This document shows positions 26,903 to 34,827 of a stretch of 64,000 nt of DNA, in pieces. Made by a program: the position numbers and the translations under genes. The notes beneath the pieces are model-generated. The model did not search any database. It saw nothing but the letters and a program-made list of their open reading frames with translations, and was not told the origin of the DNA. Each line of letters opens with the position of its first letter. The first letter of the stretch is position 1. The stretch is from assembly GCF_902506655.1 (NCBI RefSeq), contig NZ_LR734808.1:2850501-2914500 (forward strand), read 5' to 3'. This DNA is from Marinoscillum sp. 108 (GTDB lineage Bacteria; Bacteroidota; Bacteroidia; Cytophagales; Cyclobacteriaceae).

Positions 26903-26932
26903 TTTGGGCTTTCAGGAGCAGCATTACGTTTT
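26903..26932 (+). promoter_or_regulatory. Probable promoter of the second universal stress gene
   Basis: TTTG at 26903-26906, an 18-base spacer, then TACGTTTT at 26925-26932, one mismatch from TAnnTTTG. The -7 element ends 34 bases before the ATG at 26967. The spacing fits the Bacteroidota housekeeping consensus. An upstream in-frame ATG at 26895 lies ahead of this promoter, which supports the later start. Confidence 0.5.
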
Positions 26933-26966
26933 ATGTTTTATGCTACACCCTTTAAATACTACCCAA

Positions 26967-27800
26967 ATGAAAAAGATTCTTGTTCCTACAGATTTTTCGG
27001 ATTGCGCACAGAATGCAACCGAGGTGGCTAAAGAAATTGCCAGGCGATATCATGCAGAACTACATTTTTATCACTTCGTATCCGTGCCCGTAGATTGGGT
27101 GCACCTTGATTTTGCCCAGCATACCATATACCCGGATGTGACAGAGGAGGTTAAACGGGTACAGAACCAGCTGGATGCCGCTGTAAAAAATGCAGAAGCT
27201 GATGGTCTGCAAAGTGTTGCCTATATGGACTTTGACAACAGCACTGATGCTGTCACCAGGTACGCAAGATCCAACAACATCTCTATGATCGTGATGGGTT
27301 CGCATGGTGCCCGGGGGGTCAAAGAATTCTTTATAGGCTCCAATGCTCAAACTGTAGTCCGCCATGCGGAGGTCCCTGTGCTCATTGTCAAGCAAAAGTT
27401 GAAAAGTGTGGCTTTTCCAAATATTCTGTTTGTCTCTGATTTCGAAGATGAAATGATTCGTCCCTTTGAAGATGTGGTAGATTTTGCAGAATTGCTCGGG
27501 GCAAAAATCAATTTGCTCTATGTGAATACTCCTTCGGAATTTCAACGCTCATGGATCATAAAAGAGCGAATGGAGGGGTTCATTGCGCTGGCCTCAGGTA
27601 ATCTGGGAAACGTTGAAATTATAGACAGCCATTCCTTTGGTGAAGGGTTGGAGAAGTATTGTGAGATGAACCAAACTGGCCTCCTGGCAATTGCCACACA
27701 CCATCGCAAAGGGCTGTCAAGAGCATTTCTGGGTAGTCTCACGGAGACGGTTGTCAATCACGTAAAAGTGCCGGTAGTTAGTTTTCCAATACTCACATAG
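26967..27800 (+). CDS. Tandem-domain universal stress protein (UspA family), paralogue
   Basis: 277 residues, two Usp domains like its upstream neighbour. The first domain has the loop G-S-H-G-A-R-G-V-K-E-F-F-I-G-S; the second ends with G-S-L-T-E-T-V-V-N-H. The ATG at 26967 is chosen over one 72 bases upstream because it gives the same M-K-K-I-L-V-P-T-D-F start as the paralogue and follows a plausible promoter. The two proteins are clearly alike along their whole length yet diverged at most third positions, so the duplication is not recent. The role is presumed stress survival in the cytosol. Confidence 0.93.
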   Translation: MKKILVPTDFSDCAQNATEVAKEIARRYHAELHFYHFVSVPVDWVHLDFAQHTIYPDVTEEVKRVQNQLDAAVKNAEADGLQSVAYMDFDNSTDAVTRYARSNNISMIVMGSHGARGVKEFFIGSNAQTVVRHAEVPVLIVKQKLKSVAFPNILFVSDFEDEMIRPFEDVVDFAELLGAKINLLYVNTPSEFQRSWIIKERMEGFIALASGNLGNVEIIDSHSFGEGLEKYCEMNQTGLLAIATHHRKGLSRAFLGSLTETVVNHVKVPVVSFPILT

Positions 27801-27834
27801 CCTATCAGCCTGAGGTTCCGTCTGAAAAGAAAAT

Positions 27835-27855
27835 TTTATACCCGTCAGGTATAAA
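27835..27855. promoter_or_regulatory. 21-bp inverted repeat upstream of the GH97 gene
   Basis: Perfect 8-bp arms, TTTATACC (27835-27842) and GGTATAAA (27848-27855), separated by 5 bases. It lies about 97 bases before the GH97 start and 35 bases after the stress-protein stop. There is no T-run on either side, so it does not look like a terminator. It may be an operator for a sugar-responsive regulator. Confidence 0.45.
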
Positions 27856-27951
27856 TATGGGTTTTCATGCTTTCTTATCAAGTCTGAATTGATACAGGTT
27901 TTATTAGCTTAGTGGCACGTAAAATCATTTTGTAAGTATAAAGAAGTAAGT

Positions 27952-30024
27952 ATGAAAAAGTTTTTTGGCCTCTCACTGATCAGTCTGATGATGGTCGGCT
28001 GTGGAGGCAAATCAGAAAAAGCCTGGATGGTAAGCTCACCAGACAAACAGATCGAGGTGAAATTTTTTACCCAAGGCGGCCAGCCAGCCTATGCGGTGTC
28101 CTATAAAGGCCAAAGTCAAATCGACACCTCGTTCCTCGGCTTTATGTTTCAGGATCAGCCAGCACTCCAGGGTAACCTCAAAGTAACTTCAGGCATCACC
28201 AGCTCTTTTAGCGAAACCTGGGAAATGCCCTGGGGAGAGCAAAGAGAAGTAGAGAACAGCTACAATGAGCTGAAACTATCTCTGGAAGAGACAACTCCCC
28301 CCAACCGCAAATTTGATGTGGTTTTCAGGGCGTTCAACGATGGTGTGGGATTCAGATATGAATTTCCCAAGCAGCCTGCCCTGGATGGAGAAACCATCAT
28401 TTTAGAAGAACTCACAGAGTTTAACCTTACCGGAGATCATCAGGTATGGTGGATCCCTGGTGATTGGGACATCTATGAGTACCTGTACAACACCACCCGG
28501 TTTTCAGAGATCAACGCCTACTCAGTATTCATCCCGGGTGATCACCTGGGCCAGGTATACTTGCATAGCAACGCCGTGAATACTCCGGTAACAATGAAAA
28601 GCGACGCGGGAGTATACCTCAGCTTTCACGAGGCTGATTTGACCAACTACCCGGGGATGACCCTCAAAGTAGATACCACTAACCTCAGCATGGTCAGCGA
28701 GCTGGTAGGTAACAAAAGTGGGATCAAAGCCAGGGTAAAAGCTCCCTTTATTACTCCCTGGAGAACGGTCCAAATCGCTGATCGTGCCGGGGATCTGATA
28801 GAATCCAAGATGATCGTCAACCTCAATGATCCCAATCAGGTGGGAGATGTGTCGTGGTTTACGCCAATGAAATATGTAGGAATCTGGTGGGATATGCACC
28901 TGGGCAGAAAAACCTGGGATTACGCCAGTGGCAATCATGGAGCCACCACCGAATACACCAAAGAACTCATGGACTTTGCCGCGGAGAATGGCATTGGTGG
29001 GGTGCTGGTAGAAGGCTGGAATACCGGCTGGGAAACCTGGACAGACCCAAATATGCGCGATACCATCTTCGACTTTACCACGCCATACCCAGATTATGAC
29101 CTGGCAGAGCTGGCCAGGTATGGCAAAGAAAAAGGAGTGCAAATCATCATGCACCACGAAACCAGTGGGGCCGTGGCCAGGTATGAAGAACGCATGCAGC
29201 CTGCCTATGACCTCATGAACAGACTGGGAATCCACTCTGTGAAAACCGGCTATGTGGGTACGATCATCCCGGACGGTGAGTATCACCACGGACAATGGAT
29301 GGTCAACCACTATCAAAAGACCGTGGAGACTGGCGCCAAATATCAGGTAGCCATCAACATGCACGAGCCAATCAAGGCAACCGGAAAGCGACGAACTTTC
29401 CCAAATGAGATCGCACGTGAAGGACTCAGAGGACAAGAGTACAATGCCTGGGCAGCAGAAGGAGCAAATCCTCCAGAGCACCTGCCCATCGTAGCTTTCA
29501 CCCGAATGCTGGCCGGACCGATTGATTATACCCCGGGTATCTTCAACCTCACGCTCAAACCCTACAAAGAAGACCACCCAATCAAATCCACACTGGCACA
29601 GCAGCTTTCCCTGTATGTGGTCATCTACAGCCCTATCCAGATGGCAGCAGACCTTATCGAATACTACCAGGGCAACCCTGCGTTTCAGTTTATCCGGGAT
29701 GTAGCGGTAGACTGGGAGCAGAGCAAAGTTCTCGATGGTGAGGTAGGAGATTTTGTGGTGACCGCCCGACAGGCGAAAGGCACAGACAACTGGTTTGTAG
29801 GTGGTCTTACAGATGAAAACCCAAAACCTTATACCCTGAAGCTGGATTTTCTGGAAGAAGGAAAGACTTACACCGCCAGGGTATATAGGGATGCTGAAGA
29901 AACAGACTATGTCACCAACCCTACAGCCATTGATATTGTGGAGCTGGAGGTGAAAAAGGGGGATGAAATCCCTGTGAACATGGTTGCCGCTGGTGGGTTT
30001 GCAGTGAGTCTGCTCGCCCAGTAA
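27952..30024 (+). CDS. Glycoside hydrolase family 97 lipoprotein, SusB-type inverting alpha-glucosidase
   Basis: 690 residues. Lipoprotein signal with lipobox cysteine at Cys17 (M-V-G-C-G-G). The GH97 N-terminal beta-sandwich, central (beta/alpha)8 barrel and C-terminal strand domain are all present. Glu403 (H-H-E-T), Glu472 (M-H-E-P) and Glu496 (R-G-Q-E) are separated by 69 and 24 residues, exactly as Glu439, Glu508 and Glu532 of Bacteroides SusB. The V-K-T-G-Y-V-G motif also matches SusB, not the Asp-containing alpha-galactosidase branch. An inverting alpha-glucosidase acting on starch-derived oligosaccharides at the outer membrane or in the periplasm is therefore likely. No SusC/SusD pair is in the window. 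A terminator follows. Confidence 0.93.
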   Translation: MKKFFGLSLISLMMVGCGGKSEKAWMVSSPDKQIEVKFFTQGGQPAYAVSYKGQSQIDTSFLGFMFQDQPALQGNLKVTSGITSSFSETWEMPWGEQREVENSYNELKLSLEETTPPNRKFDVVFRAFNDGVGFRYEFPKQPALDGETIILEELTEFNLTGDHQVWWIPGDWDIYEYLYNTTRFSEINAYSVFIPGDHLGQVYLHSNAVNTPVTMKSDAGVYLSFHEADLTNYPGMTLKVDTTNLSMVSELVGNKSGIKARVKAPFITPWRTVQIADRAGDLIESKMIVNLNDPNQVGDVSWFTPMKYVGIWWDMHLGRKTWDYASGNHGATTEYTKELMDFAAENGIGGVLVEGWNTGWETWTDPNMRDTIFDFTTPYPDYDLAELARYGKEKGVQIIMHHETSGAVARYEERMQPAYDLMNRLGIHSVKTGYVGTIIPDGEYHHGQWMVNHYQKTVETGAKYQVAINMHEPIKATGKRRTFPNEIAREGLRGQEYNAWAAEGANPPEHLPIVAFTRMLAGPIDYTPGIFNLTLKPYKEDHPIKSTLAQQLSLYVVIYSPIQMAADLIEYYQGNPAFQFIRDVAVDWEQSKVLDGEVGDFVVTARQAKGTDNWFVGGLTDENPKPYTLKLDFLEEGKTYTARVYRDAEETDYVTNPTAIDIVELEVKKGDEIPVNMVAAGGFAVSLLAQ

Positions 30025-30045
30025 TGCTATAACGCTCTAAGACAG

Positions 30046-30113
30046 AAAAACCCAATCCGGAATGGTCTTGTCTGGCAGTTTCTCCAGACATTCAATCCCC
30101 GGGTTGGGTTTTT
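30046..30113 (+). terminator. Two-stem intrinsic terminator after GH97
   Basis: An outer 10-bp stem (AAAAACCCAA at 30046-30055, TTGGGTTTTT at 30104-30113) encloses an inner 7-bp hairpin (TGTCTGG at 30069-30075, CCAGACA at 30084-30090). A T-run ends it at 30114. It sits 21 bases after the GH97 stop and between convergent genes. Confidence 0.8.
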
Positions 30114-30138
30114 TATTCTACGAACACGACCCGCTTGA

Positions 30139-30588
30139 TTATCCCCTAAGTTTATCCAATAAATCATTGAGTTGATCCATCTCCTCAAGACTCAGGTTGT
30201 TATATATATTGTCTAACTCCTTGATTTCTTCATCGATGCGCTCACAGAGGGCGTGGCCTTTGTATGAGATGGTCACATCCACCAGCCTTTTGTCTTTGGA
30301 GGATACCTCTTTGATCACGAGTTCCTTTTTCTGTAATCGGTCCACCATCCTGGAGACCCCGGCGTTCTTCTCCGCCATGCGATCCAGAATCTGAGAGGTG
30401 GTATAAGAGAGAGGAAAAGCGCCACGCAGTATCCTCAGTACGGTGTACTGCTGCGCGGTAAGGTCATACCCGGCAAAAAACTGCTGCATTCGCTCGTAAG
30501 TCCAGCCATGAGTAAAACTGAGGTTTACCCGCAACTTATGCTGAACAGACATAAAACCCTCTCCTTTGATTTCATCTTCAATTTTCAT
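30139..30588 (-). CDS. MarR-family transcriptional regulator
   Basis: 149 residues, all helical with a winged helix-turn-helix in the middle (T-S-Q-I-L-D-R-M, then S-R-M-V-D-R-L-Q-K-K-E-L-V and the wing K-D-K-R-L-V-D-V-T). This is the usual MarR size and layout. It is divergent from the paraoxonase-like gene, 114 bases apart, so that gene and its own promoter are the likeliest targets. The sensed ligand is unknown. Confidence 0.9.
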   Translation of the reverse strand: MKIEDEIKGEGFMSVQHKLRVNLSFTHGWTYERMQQFFAGYDLTAQQYTVLRILRGAFPLSYTTSQILDRMAEKNAGVSRMVDRLQKKELVIKEVSSKDKRLVDVTISYKGHALCERIDEEIKELDNIYNNLSLEEMDQLNDLLDKLRG

Positions 30589-30702
30589 AAAAATAAGCCT
30601 CTTGCCCCATGCAATTTATGATGAATCATTGATGATCTATCACTACTTCTTAAAGTCCTTATTGCTGGGAAAGAATTATATTTCTCATATCTTTCGCCTA
30701 CC

Positions 30703-31746
30703 ATGAAAAGACTCCTATACAGCCTCCTGATTCTGCTCGTTTTATTGACAGCCATTGTTTTGCAAATCCTCCACTCGGGTGGTTTCTTCAGAAAAGTTGC
30801 TCCTGGTTTTGAAGGGAACATCATTCAAAAAATCAAACTGCCGGGAGCAGAAGATATCGCCATTAGCCGGGACGGTCATTTTTTGATCGTTTCGTCCGAC
30901 AACAGAGCTGCCAGAAGAGACGGTCAACCAGAGCAAGGAGGCCTCTATCTCGTAGACCTCCGGGAGGAGCCCCTCTCGCCAAAACTACTCACTGAGCGTT
31001 TTGAGCAGCCCTTTTTCCCACATGGCATTTCTCTTCTTCGCCTGGACTCCGGGCGCTATCAGGTTTTGGCCATCAACCACGTGAATGAAAAGCACACGAT
31101 AGAAAAATTTCTACTCTCTGGTGATCGGCTGGTACATGAAAAAACCCTCTCCGACGAATCAATGGTTAGCCCCAATGATGTAGTAGCCACCTCCGCCAAT
31201 ACTTTCTATTTCACCAATGACCACCGACATACCACGGGCACCTGGCGGTTAATGGAAGATTATCTGGGCCTCCGTCAGTCCAATGTGGTTTACTCAGATG
31301 GAAGCTCCTATCGCGAAGTGGCGCACGGCATTGCCTATGCCAACGGCATCAACTATGATGAGAACAGAAATCTCCTTTTCGTTGCTTCCCCCAGGGACTT
31401 TCTGGTGAAAGTCTATACGACCAATCCGGGTGGAGAGCTGTCCCTTATCGAGGATATAGATGTAGGCACAGGAGTGGATAACATTGAGTTTGACGAATTG
31501 GGAACCCTTTGGATCGGTGCGCATCCGAATCTGATGAAGTTTGCCAGCTACGCCTCAGGCCAATCAGAAATAGCCCCTTCGGAAGTGATTCAACTAACCT
31601 ATCGCGGCACTGGTGATTATGATGTCAACTCCGTCTTTTTGGATGACGGATCCATTATTTCTGCCTCTACGGTAGCTGTTCCCTTCAATAACCTGGTTTT
31701 CATAGGCAATGTGATGGACGATGAGCTGATAGTCTGGGAGCGATGA
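30703..31746 (+). CDS. Paraoxonase/arylesterase-like lactonase
   Basis: 347 residues with an N-terminal hydrophobic anchor or uncleaved signal (about 4-22). The six-bladed propeller keeps the calcium ligands of serum paraoxonase: Glu50, Asn158 (S-P-N-D-V), Asn214 (Y-A-N-G-I-N), Asp259 and Asn260 (V-D-N-I-E-F), each about 3 to 10 residues earlier than in human PON1. The catalytic histidines correspond to His107 (F-P-H-G-I-S) and His126. The family hydrolyses lactones and aryl esters, so lactone or acyl-homoserine-lactone cleavage at the periplasmic face is a reasonable guess. It is divergent from a MarR regulator and followed by a hairpin terminator. Confidence 0.88.
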   Translation: MKRLLYSLLILLVLLTAIVLQILHSGGFFRKVAPGFEGNIIQKIKLPGAEDIAISRDGHFLIVSSDNRAARRDGQPEQGGLYLVDLREEPLSPKLLTERFEQPFFPHGISLLRLDSGRYQVLAINHVNEKHTIEKFLLSGDRLVHEKTLSDESMVSPNDVVATSANTFYFTNDHRHTTGTWRLMEDYLGLRQSNVVYSDGSSYREVAHGIAYANGINYDENRNLLFVASPRDFLVKVYTTNPGGELSLIEDIDVGTGVDNIEFDELGTLWIGAHPNLMKFASYASGQSEIAPSEVIQLTYRGTGDYDVNSVFLDDGSIISASTVAVPFNNLVFIGNVMDDELIVWER

Positions 31747-31750
31747 TTAC

Positions 31751-31784
31751 AAAAAAACCCGGCCTCTTCAGGTCGGGTTTCTTA
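31751..31784. terminator. Bidirectional terminator between convergent genes
   Basis: Stem AAACCCG (31755-31761) with CGGGTTT (31774-31780), extended inward by CCT/AGG across a 4-base loop. Read on the minus strand it is followed by seven T's, and on the plus strand by a weaker TTTCTT. It serves the DUF4097 operon and probably the arylesterase gene. Confidence 0.8.
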
Positions 31785-31805
31785 AGTCTTTGTGATGCTA
31801 TGTTC

Positions 31806-32453
31806 TCAACCTTTCCTCAGGTAGATATTCCCACTGATCGTTTCCAGCTCCATTGGGGATCCTCCACTATTCACTTTTCCTCGCACATTCATCCCTACCA
31901 CCTGCCGTAGGCCTTCCTTTCCTTCCGGGAAATCGATTTCCAGGTCGGAGAAGATCTCGCCGGAGATGGTTTTGGCTTTGAAGTCAAGCCCTTCTTCTCG
32001 AGCGACAGTGATGTCAATATCCCCTGAAATGGTTTTCAACTCCACTTCCCTGGTCATGGGAGTAATGATGAAATTACCGTTGATTGTATTGGCTTTAAGG
32101 CGAAGCTGACTGGGTAAAAAAACCCGATAGACTATTTCCGTCTGAAAGTTACAATTCTCTCCTTTTCGGTCCACTTTCTTCCACATGTCTTTGTCCATGG
32201 AAATGGTGATCGCTCGCTCGGTGACCATTTTATCCAGTGTGAAAATGTGATCATATTCTCCATCGTTGATGGAAACACTCACTTCTACATAGACTTCATT
32301 TTTATCCCATGTTTGGATGGTGATGTCATCTGCAAAATCAAAATTGAGTTGCAGGAGCTCTTGTTTTCCTACATTCGCTGATTCGGTCACCTGGGTCTGG
32401 GCATAGCCCACCCAGGTAGCTGCGAGGAGCAGCACGGTTATTAATGTTTTCAT
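31806..32453 (-). CDS. Exported DUF4097-type protein
   Basis: 215 residues from the ATG at 32453, which begins a clear signal peptide (M-K-T-L-I-T-V-L-L-L-A-A-T-W ending Y-A-Q). A longer upstream extension of the frame lacks protein character and overlaps the preceding gene. The mature part is repeated beta-strand units such as K-T-I-S-G-D-I-D-I-T and E-T-I-S-G-N-I-Y-L, the layout of DUF4097 (putative adhesin) solenoids. It is the last gene of the ECF sigma operon, 26 bases after a homologous gene. The two are probably paralogues working in the envelope. The function is not established for the family. Confidence 0.85.
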   Translation of the reverse strand: MKTLITVLLLAATWVGYAQTQVTESANVGKQELLQLNFDFADDITIQTWDKNEVYVEVSVSINDGEYDHIFTLDKMVTERAITISMDKDMWKKVDRKGENCNFQTEIVYRVFLPSQLRLKANTINGNFIITPMTREVELKTISGDIDITVAREEGLDFKAKTISGEIFSDLEIDFPEGKEGLRQVVGMNVRGKVNSGGSPMELETISGNIYLRKG

Positions 32454-32479
32454 GTCCGTATGGTTAAAGTCTGAGTGGT

Positions 32480-33259
32480 TTACTTGGCTTTTCGAATGTA
32501 GACATCCCCACTGATGCTCTTGAGAGAAACCTCTACTCCACCACCATTTAGGGTAGCATTGGCAGACATCCCCCCGCCCCATCTTTTGAGGTCTTTTTCA
32601 TCTCCAAACTTGAAGTCCACATCCGTGTATATTTCACCCGACACTGAGGATAGTTTGAAGTTGCCCTTGGAGCTTGCCGGCAAGGTGATGTCCAAATCAC
32701 CGCTGGTAGATGAGATAGATGTAGGTGTGGTCTGATTGAGCGAGGAAAAGCGTACTGAAATATCGGAACTCAAAGAGTAGGCAACCAGCGGGCCTGTGAT
32801 GTCCTCAAAGATCAAATCCCCATTTTGACTTTTTACCTCCACCTCGTTGGTTAACCCTCTGGCATAAAAATCCCCTGACTGCCAGCTATTCAGATCAGCC
32901 CTGAGCATCATGTTTTTAGGTAGTTTGATCCTGTACTCTCCGTCCGCTTTCCTGCTGGCGCCACTTATGGTGATCTTATTTCCCTCCTGCACCACGCTCA
33001 GACCAATTCCCGTATTTTCAGGGCCCGTGGCAGAAAGTGGTTTCAAGCCTTTGGCTTTCTCAGGTATTCCTTCGTACTCATCTGTCTCTATGGTGATTTC
33101 ATTGCCGGACACACCCTCTATAGAAATGTCTGCATAAAGATTCTGTATCACCACAATGGTTTCCGCAATATTCCCTTTGGGGGTGTACTTGTACTGCTGG
33201 GCATGTGCCGCCAGAGCCACCAGGCTCATCAGCAGGGTAAGTGTATAAACTCGTTTCAT
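32480..33259 (-). CDS. Exported DUF4097-type protein
   Basis: 259 residues with a signal peptide (M-K-R-V-Y-T-L-T-L-L-M-S-L-V, cut near A-H-A-Q). The remainder is beta-solenoid-like with recurrent S-G-D / S-G-E turns (T-S-G-D-L-D-I-T, V-S-G-E-I-Y-T-D, I-S-G-D-V-Y-I-R), typical of DUF4097. It resembles its downstream neighbour closely near the C-terminus. It is the third gene after the ECF sigma factor and anti-sigma factor. Such genes are frequent in this position in Bacteroidota; an envelope role is inferred from export and context only. Confidence 0.85.
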   Translation of the reverse strand: MKRVYTLTLLMSLVALAAHAQQYKYTPKGNIAETIVVIQNLYADISIEGVSGNEITIETDEYEGIPEKAKGLKPLSATGPENTGIGLSVVQEGNKITISGASRKADGEYRIKLPKNMMLRADLNSWQSGDFYARGLTNEVEVKSQNGDLIFEDITGPLVAYSLSSDISVRFSSLNQTTPTSISSTSGDLDITLPASSKGNFKLSSVSGEIYTDVDFKFGDEKDLKRWGGGMSANATLNGGGVEVSLKSISGDVYIRKAK

Positions 33260-33352
33260 TTCTTTTTCAATGTTTAGTTTCCAATTTGTTTTTATGATAA
33301 TCTATATTCAATTGGCCATTTTGAATGCTCTTCTATATGCACCTGAAGGTGC

Positions 33353-34096
33353 TCAACTTAGTATTTCCAATGCTACTTTGGCTTGTTGTTTCACTTCCGG
33401 AGATGTCCCCTCGGCGTCCAGGAGTTTCTTGAGTGGCCGGACAGCATTTCTTTCCTGTGCCTCCATGAGAATGCTGATAAGCGCAATCTGTATGAGCGGG
33501 TCCGACTGATACTCCAGCGATTTTGACAACTCGAGACGTACCTGCTCCTGATCAGTAAACCGGGCCAGAGCCTGTGCCGCCGCATAGCGCACATTGGGAC
33601 TCTCATCGGTATTCAGGGTTTTCATCAACGTAGCTACCAACTGGTCACTCGCTTCGGATTTTTCCTCCTCTATCCGGCTGACCACCTGTAGGCGCTGACT
33701 CGCTGTGGAAGTCTGAAGCGCATTGATCATGGAGACTTCCTTCAAAAGATCCACCTGCGAACGCAAGGCAATCACTTCATCTCTGTGATCAGTCACAGAC
33801 CACTGTCCCACCGCAAAACCCACAACCAACAGTGCCACCGCCGCGGCGATCTGCCAAAAAGGAATGTTCCGTGACGGTGATCCCTCGTTTCTTTCTTCCC
33901 GAATGGCCTCTGCCACATTCCAGGCAATGGACGCAGGAGGGTCTAACTCCCTTGTAGTCTCCATTAAAAACAGGAGCTCTTCCATTTCCTTTATGCGACT
34001 CTGACACGTATCGCACTTTCTTAGGTGGTCTTCCCTTTCAGGTGATCGGTCACCTTCCAAATAAGCCACCAGGTCTTCGTCTGTCAAATGTGTCAT
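33353..34096 (-). CDS. Anti-sigma factor with zinc motif and C-terminal HEAT-like repeats
   Basis: 247 residues from the ATG at 34096, which gives the family start M-T-H-L-T-D-E-D-L. A longer start at 34117 would overlap the sigma gene. The cytosolic N-terminus has the ZAS motif His24-x3-Cys28-x2-Cys31. One membrane helix follows at about 79-98 (A-A-A-V-A-L-L-V-V-G-F). The periplasmic part contains a coiled segment and HEAT-like helical repeats (N-V-R-Y-A-A-A-Q-A-L, L-I-Q-I-A-L-I-S-I-L). It should hold the neighbouring ECF sigma factor at the membrane. The HEAT-like domain could be the sensing surface. It begins 4 bases after the sigma gene. Confidence 0.88.
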   Translation of the reverse strand: MTHLTDEDLVAYLEGDRSPEREDHLRKCDTCQSRIKEMEELLFLMETTRELDPPASIAWNVAEAIREERNEGSPSRNIPFWQIAAAVALLVVGFAVGQWSVTDHRDEVIALRSQVDLLKEVSMINALQTSTASQRLQVVSRIEEEKSEASDQLVATLMKTLNTDESPNVRYAAAQALARFTDQEQVRLELSKSLEYQSDPLIQIALISILMEAQERNAVRPLKKLLDAEGTSPEVKQQAKVALEILS

Positions 34097-34100
34097 AGCT

Positions 34101-34640
34101 TCAGCTTTTAATCTCAAAATATAATTCCTTCAATTGCTTGATGGTGCGATGCACCTGCACTTTCACCGCTGATACTGAGATAGATTTCAGGGCCGCGATT
34201 TGTTCGTATTTCATGCCTTCAAATTTGCTCAACACCAGTAATTCTCTCTTCTCTTCAGGCAGTAGGCTCAAAGCCTGCATCAACCGCTGTTCTCTCTCCC
34301 GCTGCTCCTCATCCGAATCGTCGGCTCGATCTGGCAGCACATCTGCCGCCTGAAACTGATCCCGGTGAACTTTCATTTTCCTGAAATGATCCTTCACCTG
34401 GTTGCGGGCGATCTGAAAAAGCCAGAATTCGAAATTGCTTCCGGCCTTATAAGACTTTCTGTACTTCAATACCCGGATGAAAATGTTTTGCGTGAGATCG
34501 GCACTGTCGTCCGCATCCAATACCGACTTGAGGCAGTAGTTATATATCCGCTTTTGATAGCGCTCGCATAGCACATTGAGCTTCTCCAGCGCCCCGGTCT
34601 GCACCGCCAACATTAGCTGCTCATCACTTTCCTTACTCAA
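34101..34640 (-). CDS. ECF-type RNA polymerase sigma factor
   Basis: 179 residues with a TTG start (S-K-E-S-D-E-Q-L-M follows). Sigma region 2 (about 25-95) includes D-L-T-Q-N-I-F-I-R-V and the -10 recognition helix F-E-F-W-L-F-Q-I-A-R-N. Region 4 (about 125-175) has the helix-turn-helix M-K-Y-E-Q-I-A-A-L-K with V-K-V-Q-V-H-R-T. No other domain is present, so it is a minimal ECF sigma factor. It heads a four-gene operon with its anti-sigma factor and two DUF4097 proteins; these are the first candidates for its regulon. No ATG in frame lies close upstream. Confidence 0.93.
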   Translation of the reverse strand: MSKESDEQLMLAVQTGALEKLNVLCERYQKRIYNYCLKSVLDADDSADLTQNIFIRVLKYRKSYKAGSNFEFWLFQIARNQVKDHFRKMKVHRDQFQAADVLPDRADDSDEEQREREQRLMQALSLLPEEKRELLVLSKFEGMKYEQIAALKSISVSAVKVQVHRTIKQLKELYFEIKS

Positions 34641-34778
34641 GATCGATCGGTTTAGGTTTTGTTGATTCGGATAAGTTACCTGAAAAGAGAGGGAAGGTTA
34701 CATGGACGAATAAAAAAAGATAGCGGGTGATTTAACAGGACAATTGAACACCCAAAGCACAGGTCATCACAATCAAAA

Positions 34779-34801
34779 AAACCCGGCCAATGGCCGGGTT
34801 T
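34779..34801 (-). terminator. Intrinsic terminator after the DoxX gene
   Basis: Perfect 10-bp stem, AAACCCGGCC (34779-34788) and GGCCGGGTTT (34792-34801), with a 3-base loop. On the minus strand it is followed by a run of seven T's. It lies 27 bases past the DoxX stop and separates that gene from the ECF operon. Confidence 0.88.
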
Positions 34802-34827
34802 CTAATTTCTGTGGTGACTGGAAATTT

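Noticed and set aside
28522-29577. 351-codon open frame antisense to the GH97 gene
   Set aside because: Codon-mirror artefact over a gene with identified active-site residues; no start context or family.
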